Source: Gemmatimonadales bacterium (GTDB taxonomy: Bacteria > Gemmatimonadota > Gemmatimonadetes > Gemmatimonadales > GWC2-71-9). Taken from it: 10,799 nt of DNA. Position numbers and translations under genes: made by a program. Below, one piece after another: positions 7,613 to 10,799 of the stretch; positions within the stretch are counted from its first letter, which is position 1; every line of letters begins with the position of its first letter. Below the pieces are notes generated by a model, which was given only the letters and a program-made list of their open reading frames with translations, was not told the origin of the DNA and searched no databases. The stretch spans positions 1-10,799 of the forward strand of contig JAUVTI010000053.1 in assembly GCA_030601605.1 (NCBI GenBank), given 5' to 3'.

Positions 7613-7614
7613 GA

Positions 7615-7632
7615 ACGGGCCCGAGGGCCCGT
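7615..7632. terminator. Symmetric hairpin terminator between convergent genes
   Basis: ACGGGCCC-GA-GGGCCCGT is a perfect 8-bp inverted repeat, 2 bases after the fusion gene's stop and 3 bases beyond the stop of the minus-strand gene (7636). The pyrimidine-rich TCTGCT follows on the plus side; no long T-run is present. Its place between two stops suggests a bidirectional terminator. Confidence 0.7.
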
Positions 7633-7635
7633 CTG

Positions 7636-8076
7636 CTAGATGAACTTGAGGTAGTAGGAGATCGCGTGCACCTCGCGCTGCATGCGCCAGCCCGTCACCA
7701 TCGAGTGCTCCATCCGGAAATACCGCACCGCCTTGCCGACCGGCGGGGCCCGCCCGTCAACCAGAATCTCGGCCCGGACGACGACGTCCTCGGGGCTTCC
7801 CCGAGCGGAGAGTTCGGTGAACTCGATCCGCTCCCGCGCCAGGATCTCCTGGGCCTGTATCTCGGCGGCCACGGCGTCCCCGCTCTCCACGGCCTGCTCC
7901 AGCGCGGGCAGCCCCGCGGCCATGTATTCGGCCGCCAGCCAGAAGCGCAGCTCGGCGGCCGCCTCGGTGGCTACCGTAGTATGCAGAGCGTAGTACCGGT
8001 ACCCCAGGAAGCCCGCCACGGCGACGAGTACCAGGACAGCCTTCCAGCCCGTCAGCTTGATCTTGATCTCGCCCAT
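7636..8076 (-). CDS. Small single-pass membrane protein of unknown function
   Basis: I do not recognise this family. From the chosen start the protein has 146 residues: a short basic N-terminus (MGEIKIKLTGWK), one membrane helix (about residues 11-30, LVLVAVAGFLGYRYYAL) and a soluble part of about 115 residues. The soluble part has an Ala/Glu-rich helix (about 35-75), then strand-like segments (DVVVRAEILVDG, AVRYFRMEH) ending YYLKFI. This suggests an N-terminally anchored domain, probably outside the membrane. An ATG at 8091 would add five residues, but the ATG at 8076 is preceded by GGGGAG with 7-base spacing, so I prefer it. It ends at the shared hairpin and is transcribed away from the DUF4342 gene; no partner is evident. 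Confidence 0.72.
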   Translation of the reverse strand: MGEIKIKLTGWKAVLVLVAVAGFLGYRYYALHTTVATEAAAELRFWLAAEYMAAGLPALEQAVESGDAVAAEIQAQEILARERIEFTELSARGSPEDVVVRAEILVDGRAPPVGKAVRYFRMEHSMVTGWRMQREVHAISYYLKFI

Positions 8077-8102
8077 CCCGACACTCCCCATGTTGGCGCT
8101 GG

Positions 8103-8116
8103 GTACATTATTGTAC
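8103..8116. promoter_or_regulatory. AT-rich inverted repeat in a divergent promoter region
   Basis: GTACATTATTGTAC has perfect 5-base arms (GTACA/TGTAC) around TTAT in otherwise very GC-rich DNA. On the minus strand it contains TACAAT (complement of 8110-8115), a good -10 element about 34 bases before the ATG at 8076. On the plus strand it contains TACATT (8104-8109), a possible -10 for the DUF4342 gene. Neither side has a clear -35. It may be the shared core of two divergent promoters, an operator, or both. Confidence 0.45.
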
Positions 8117-8163
8117 TGGGGGCGCAGGATGTCGAGATTCCGGGGAGAACGCAGGGGGCGCGC

Positions 8164-8433
8164 ATGACGGACCGGGAAGATACCCAGACGGAGGAGTACC
8201 AGGTCGCCGGTGAGGGCCTCCTCGCCAAGATCAAGGAGCTCATCCGCCAGGGCAACATTCGCCGCATCATGATCCGAAACGACCAGGGGCAGACGCTGAT
8301 CGAGATCCCCCTCACGTGGGGCCTGGTCGGGGCGGCGTTCGCTCCCATCTGGGCCGCCGTCGGCGCCATTGCCGCCCTGGCAGCGAACTTCACGATCGTG
8401 GTGGAGAAGGTCGACAAGTCCGAAAACGATTGA
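8164..8433 (+). CDS. DUF4342 domain protein
   Basis: This 89-residue protein matches the DUF4342 pattern over nearly its whole length. It has YQVAGEGLLAKIKELIRQGN (a helix that begins like UBA-related segments), then the strand RRIMIRNDQGQTLIEIPLT, then the hydrophobic segment WGLVGAAFAPIWAAVGAIAALAA (about residues 52-74), then FTIVVEK and a charged tail. The family is widespread in bacteria and has no firm biochemical role that I know of; a small membrane-associated protein is the natural reading. The ATG at 8164 has AGGGGG (8153-8158) with 5-base spacing. The regulator gene begins 50 bases downstream with its own promoter, whose -35 overlaps this gene's stop codon. Confidence 0.85.
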   Translation: MTDREDTQTEEYQVAGEGLLAKIKELIRQGNIRRIMIRNDQGQTLIEIPLTWGLVGAAFAPIWAAVGAIAALAANFTIVVEKVDKSEND

Positions 8434-8458
8434 CGGGCCGGGCGGCCCGCCTTAACCT
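8430..8458 (+). promoter_or_regulatory. Sigma70-like promoter for the Crp/Fnr gene
   Basis: TTGACG (8430-8435), a 17-base spacer and TAACCT (8453-8458) fit a sigma70-type promoter well. Transcription would start near 8465, leaving a leader of about 20 bases. The TGA stop of the DUF4342 gene (8431-8433) lies inside the -35. The spacer holds a perfect inverted repeat, CGGGCCG-GG-CGGCCCG (8434-8449), which could terminate upstream transcription or bind a regulator. Confidence 0.6.
8434..8449. terminator. GC-rich hairpin after the DUF4342 gene, inside a promoter spacer
   Basis: This 7-bp perfect inverted repeat begins right after the DUF4342 stop codon and is followed by CCTTAACC rather than a T-run. 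It may be a weak terminator insulating the regulator gene, or an operator within its promoter; the sequence does not decide. Confidence 0.45.
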
Positions 8459-8483
8459 AGTGCCGAATCCAGCCGAGCCTGAA

Positions 8484-9251
8484 ATGACCGAGACTGCTCA
8501 AGTCGCCGATGCCCTCAGGGACGTACCCCTGTTCTCACAGGTGCGTGAGGGCGACCTCCAGCGGATCGCGCAGGCCGCGCACACGAGATCCTTCACCAAG
8601 AACAGCATCATCGCGTTCGAGGATCGCCCAGGGGAGGCCCTCTACGTGGTGCTGATCGGGCAGGTCAAGATCGTGCTCACCGCGGAGGATGGCCGCGAGG
8701 TCATTCTCTCCACGCGGAGCAAGGGCGACTTCTTCGGGGAGATGTCGCTGATCGACGACCAGCCGCTCTCGGCCAACGTCATCGCGATGGAGGACTCCGA
8801 GATGTTGGTCCTGCACCGGGAGGACTTCCAGCGCTGCCTCGAGGAGATGCCGATGGTGGCGTTCGGCCTGCTGCGCGCCTTCTGCAAGCGGCTGCGCCAG
8901 GCCGACAACAAGATCTCGAGCCTGGTGCTGCAGGACGTGCCCGCCCGCGTGGCGGGGCTGCTGCTGGACATGGCCGACCAGAACGACGGCGTCCACATCT
9001 CCCAGCAGCTCACGCACCACTTGATCGCGCAGATGGTGGGCTCCAGCCGGGAGACCGTGTCGCGCGCAATGGGCGACCTCATGGGCCAGGGACTCGTCGC
9101 CGTGACCCGTCAGACCGCGAGCATTCCGAACCGCCGCAAGGCGGCCCGGGCCGGCCGCGGCTCAGGCGATCAGGGGATGGTCGAGGTGTCCCGCCGCACG
9201 ATCACGATCAGCAACAGGGACGGCCTGGAGGTGGCGGCGGGCCGCAACTGA
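8484..9251 (+). CDS. Crp/Fnr family transcription regulator with duplicated wing
   Basis: The protein has 255 residues. An N-terminal cyclic-nucleotide-binding-type beta barrel (about residues 12-130) has LF..V..GDL..IA, GEALYVVLIGQVKI and FGEMSLIDDQPLSAN (84-98). A dimer helix follows (about 135-165), then a Crp-type helix-turn-helix whose recognition helix holds SSRETVSRAM (R189, E190). In CRP the phosphate-binding cassette has Arg-Ser; here Leu95-Ser96 takes that place, so classical cAMP binding is doubtful. There are no N-terminal cysteines for an Fnr-type cluster. The wing appears twice: QGLVAVTRQTASIPNR (202-217) and QGMVEVSRRTITISNR (230-245), joined by a basic Gly/Arg/Ala linker; normal members have one and are about 28 residues shorter. 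I prefer the ATG at 8484 to an in-frame GTG at 8460, which would sit at the predicted transcript start. Targets are unknown. Confidence 0.88.
   Translation: MTETAQVADALRDVPLFSQVREGDLQRIAQAAHTRSFTKNSIIAFEDRPGEALYVVLIGQVKIVLTAEDGREVILSTRSKGDFFGEMSLIDDQPLSANVIAMEDSEMLVLHREDFQRCLEEMPMVAFGLLRAFCKRLRQADNKISSLVLQDVPARVAGLLLDMADQNDGVHISQQLTHHLIAQMVGSSRETVSRAMGDLMGQGLVAVTRQTASIPNRRKAARAGRGSGDQGMVEVSRRTITISNRDGLEVAAGRN
9087..9218 (+). repeat. Duplicated wing-coding segment in the Crp/Fnr gene
   Basis: Bases 9087-9134 and 9171-9218 encode two similar 16-residue segments (QGxVxVxRxTxxIxNR). The nucleotide sequences have diverged to a little over half identical by eye, so the duplication is old. Confidence 0.65.
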
Positions 9252-9274
9252 GGGGCGCGCAGACGGCGACGCAC

Positions 9275-9312
9275 GGAGGGCGGCTCCCACTGCGCGGGGG
9301 CCGCCCTCCTTT
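9275..9312 (+). terminator. Strong rho-independent terminator
   Basis: GGAGGGCGGC (9275-9284) pairs perfectly with GCCGCCCTCC (9300-9309). TCCC (9285-9288) pairs on with GGGG (9296-9299), giving a 14-bp stem with one G-U pair and a 7-base loop, followed by TTT. It ends the Crp/Fnr transcript and, read the other way, lies just beyond the stop of the minus-strand gene at 9315. Confidence 0.85.
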
Positions 9313-9314
9313 CA

Positions 9315-10385
9315 TCAGAGCGGGAGGCACTTCTCCATGAACCCGGCCGTCACCCTGGCGGAGTCGCCGATCACCTCGTAGAACTGGTCGAAGTACTCGG
9401 TCGTGATCCGAAGCTGCGCCGAGTCCAGTCCAATCTGACTCCGATACAGATCGTAGATGGCCGGCCGCTGCTGCTGGAACGGAACGAAGGCAGCCTCCAG
9501 CTCCTCCCGCGGCGAGCAGAACCCGCGGAACAGTCGCTCGCGCACACGACGAATCGGGAGATCGGGGGCGGGCCGGGCATAGCGGGCATCGACCACCCCC
9601 GCGAGATCGAAATCGTACGGCACCGGCAACGCCACGCCCTGCATGTTTCCGATCACCCGCGCGTTGTGGCAGCAGTAGTCCTTGCCTCGCTCGGGCGCCA
9701 CCACCGACCAATCGGTGTTCCCGATCATATAGTGGAACACCTCCAGCACCCGGAGCTGGCTCGCCCGCAGGTCGTATGGGTGGACGGCGCGGACCTCGAG
9801 CACGTCCCAGCCGCTGCGGGTGGCCATGTCATCGGCGCCCTCGATGAAGAACGCATAGCGTGACCGGGGATCCCTGCGGCCTTCACTGTCCACGTAGGTG
9901 ACCCACGCGAGCCGCACCCGGAAACTCGCGTCGGTGAGGATGTTGTAGAGGCGGTATGCCAGGTACTCCTGCAGCACGTATTGCTGGTACGCCAGGTCCC
10001 CATCCCGGCAGTGGGTGACGAGCTTCAGCTTGTCCTGCCCGTCGAACACGGTGTTCCGCACTTCACTGCGACGGAAGTTCAGACGAAGCGGCGGAAAGTC
10101 ACATATCTGGCGCTGGAGCCGGTACCGCCCGCGCGTGCGAACCTGCACGTCCACCCTCATCAGCTGCCCGTCGGGACCCGGGAAGACAGCCACGGCCGGG
10201 CGCTCCGGGCTGTCCTGCCCGCGGTCGCCGCGCAGCAGGCGAAGCGGCAGCTCTACGGTCAAGGAGATCACGTCGTCGGACGCGAAGAGCGGATGGGCCG
10301 GCGCCGGCTGCTGCCCTCCCGCCGCGCCGAGGGGAAGCAGCGCCAGAACCAGAACCACCCGCGCCGGACGTGGGACCAGGCTCAT
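9315..10385 (-). CDS. Secreted protein of unknown function, possibly CotH/kinase-like
   Basis: The protein has 356 residues. A signal peptide is clear: MSLVPRPARVVLVLALLPLGAAG, with cleavage near residues 22-25. A strand-rich N-terminal half (VISLTVELPL, VDVQVRTRGRYR, CDFPPLRLNF) is followed by helical segments. The core has HYMIGNTDW (D225), CCHN (N241) and PYDFDLAG (D258, D260). The order Asp-Asn-then-DFD in an extracellular protein recalls the catalytic and metal-binding loops of CotH and other protein-kinase-like folds; this is inference. Conserved cysteines (C238, C239, FC.PREE and the third residue from the end) suggest disulfides. The start is the ATG at 10385: it overlaps the upstream gene's TGA as ATGA and has GGAAG 8 bases before it. 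A GTG at 10394 is the alternative. The upstream gene is a paralogue. Confidence 0.7.
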   Translation of the reverse strand: MSLVPRPARVVLVLALLPLGAAGGQQPAPAHPLFASDDVISLTVELPLRLLRGDRGQDSPERPAVAVFPGPDGQLMRVDVQVRTRGRYRLQRQICDFPPLRLNFRRSEVRNTVFDGQDKLKLVTHCRDGDLAYQQYVLQEYLAYRLYNILTDASFRVRLAWVTYVDSEGRRDPRSRYAFFIEGADDMATRSGWDVLEVRAVHPYDLRASQLRVLEVFHYMIGNTDWSVVAPERGKDYCCHNARVIGNMQGVALPVPYDFDLAGVVDARYARPAPDLPIRRVRERLFRGFCSPREELEAAFVPFQQQRPAIYDLYRSQIGLDSAQLRITTEYFDQFYEVIGDSARVTAGFMEKCLPL

Positions 10386-10799
10386 GAGCGGCACTTCCGC
10401 ATCATCTCTCGAGTGACCTCATCCGGATCGTTGATGACGTCGTAGAACTCATCGAAGTACTCGACGGTCTCCTCTAGATAACGCGGATCCAGGTCCTGCT
10501 GGTTGCGAAACAGATCGTAAATGACTTCGCGTTGCTCGTTGAAGATGGGGAACGCCGCTTCCAGCTCCTCGCGGGGCCGGCAAATGCCCCAGAACCTGCG
10601 CTCACGCACCGAGCGGATGCCGAGCCGCTCGTTGGGAAGTGCGTACGGCGCGTCCACCAGACCGGACCAATCGAAGTCGAAGGGCAGCGGGAGCACGGGA
10701 CCCACGAAGCTGCCCACCGGCATGCTGTTGTGGCAGCACCACTCCTCTCCCCGCCGCGGCCTGATCACGGCCCAATCGGTGTTGCCGATCATGTACTGA
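10382..10799 (-). CDS. Paralogue of the neighbouring secreted protein, 5' end cut by window
   Basis: Only the C-terminal 138 or so residues are visible; the frame continues through the right edge (the visible part begins QYMIGNTDW), so the first in-window Met is internal. It aligns without large gaps to the C-terminal third of the next gene and is about half identical by eye. It shares YMIGNTDW, CCHN, PFDFDWSG, RSVRERRF.GIC.PREELEAAF, EYFDEFY and a cysteine near the end (KCRS). It probably has the same N-terminal signal and domain, which cannot be seen here. Its TGA overlaps the downstream ATG by 4 bases (ATGA), so the two are translationally coupled and probably act together or as variants. 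Function is unknown. Confidence 0.7.
   Translation of the reverse strand, partial: QYMIGNTDWAVIRPRRGEEWCCHNSMPVGSFVGPVLPLPFDFDWSGLVDAPYALPNERLGIRSVRERRFWGICRPREELEAAFPIFNEQREVIYDLFRNQQDLDPRYLEETVEYFDEFYDVINDPDEVTREMMRKCRS

Noticed and set aside
8103..8116. Crp- or Fnr-type operator near the regulator gene
   Set aside because: GTACA-N4-TGTAC resembles neither TGTGA-N6-TCACA nor TTGAT-N4-ATCAA, and I found no such site in the intergenic regions.
1..10799. Mobile element, prophage, CRISPR array, tRNA or rRNA
   Set aside because: I saw no transposase or integrase, terminal repeats, regularly spaced repeats, cloverleaf-like sequence or rRNA stretch on either strand.

Overview
The window is dense, GC-rich bacterial chromosome with nine protein-coding genes (two cut by the window edges), short intergenic gaps and no RNA genes, insertion sequences or CRISPR arrays that I can see. 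The gene mix suggests a free-living, environmental Gram-negative-type bacterium: two NTP/NDP-exchange-type transporters, a lipoprotein cyclophilin, a DUF4342 protein, a Crp/Fnr regulator and secreted proteins of unknown function. Gemmatimonadota or a similar high-GC phylum would fit, but this is an impression from gene style and not a classification.

Layout. Bases 2-3420 hold two related membrane transporters of the Npt1/Npt2-like family, facing each other and overlapping by 4 bases at their stop codons. The second carries a long soluble C-terminal part with HEAT-like helices. A short divergent intergenic region (3421 to about 3554) leads into a two-gene operon: a lipoprotein cyclophilin (ending at 4190) and, 14 bases later, a 1,135-residue protein (4205-7612). 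That protein joins a complete molybdopterin (CISM-type) oxidoreductase to a complete NifS/IscS-type cysteine desulfurase in one reading frame. This fusion is the most notable feature of the window. A strong symmetric hairpin (7615-7632) separates it from a convergent small membrane-anchored protein (7636-8076, minus strand).

Bases 8092-8163 form a divergent promoter region with an AT-rich inverted repeat. It drives, rightward, a DUF4342 protein (8164-8433) and then, from its own good sigma70-like promoter, a Crp/Fnr regulator (8484-9251) whose DNA-binding wing looks duplicated. A long GC-rich terminator (9275-9312) follows. On the minus strand, 9315-10799 holds two tandem, translationally coupled paralogues with invariant GNTDW, CCHN and DFD motifs. 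The complete one is secreted, and the motif order is reminiscent of CotH/protein-kinase-like folds. The right-hand copy is cut by the window edge.

How they may work together: the cyclophilin and the Mo/desulfurase fusion are probably co-transcribed. The fusion has no export signal, so it should be cytoplasmic, where cysteine desulfurases act. The obvious idea is that the desulfurase supplies sulfane sulfur directly to its Mo partner, either as the sulfido ligand of the Mo cofactor (a job normally shared by IscS and FdhD) or as the (per)sulfide substrate. No FdhD, iron-sulfur or membrane electron-transfer subunit is encoded in the window.
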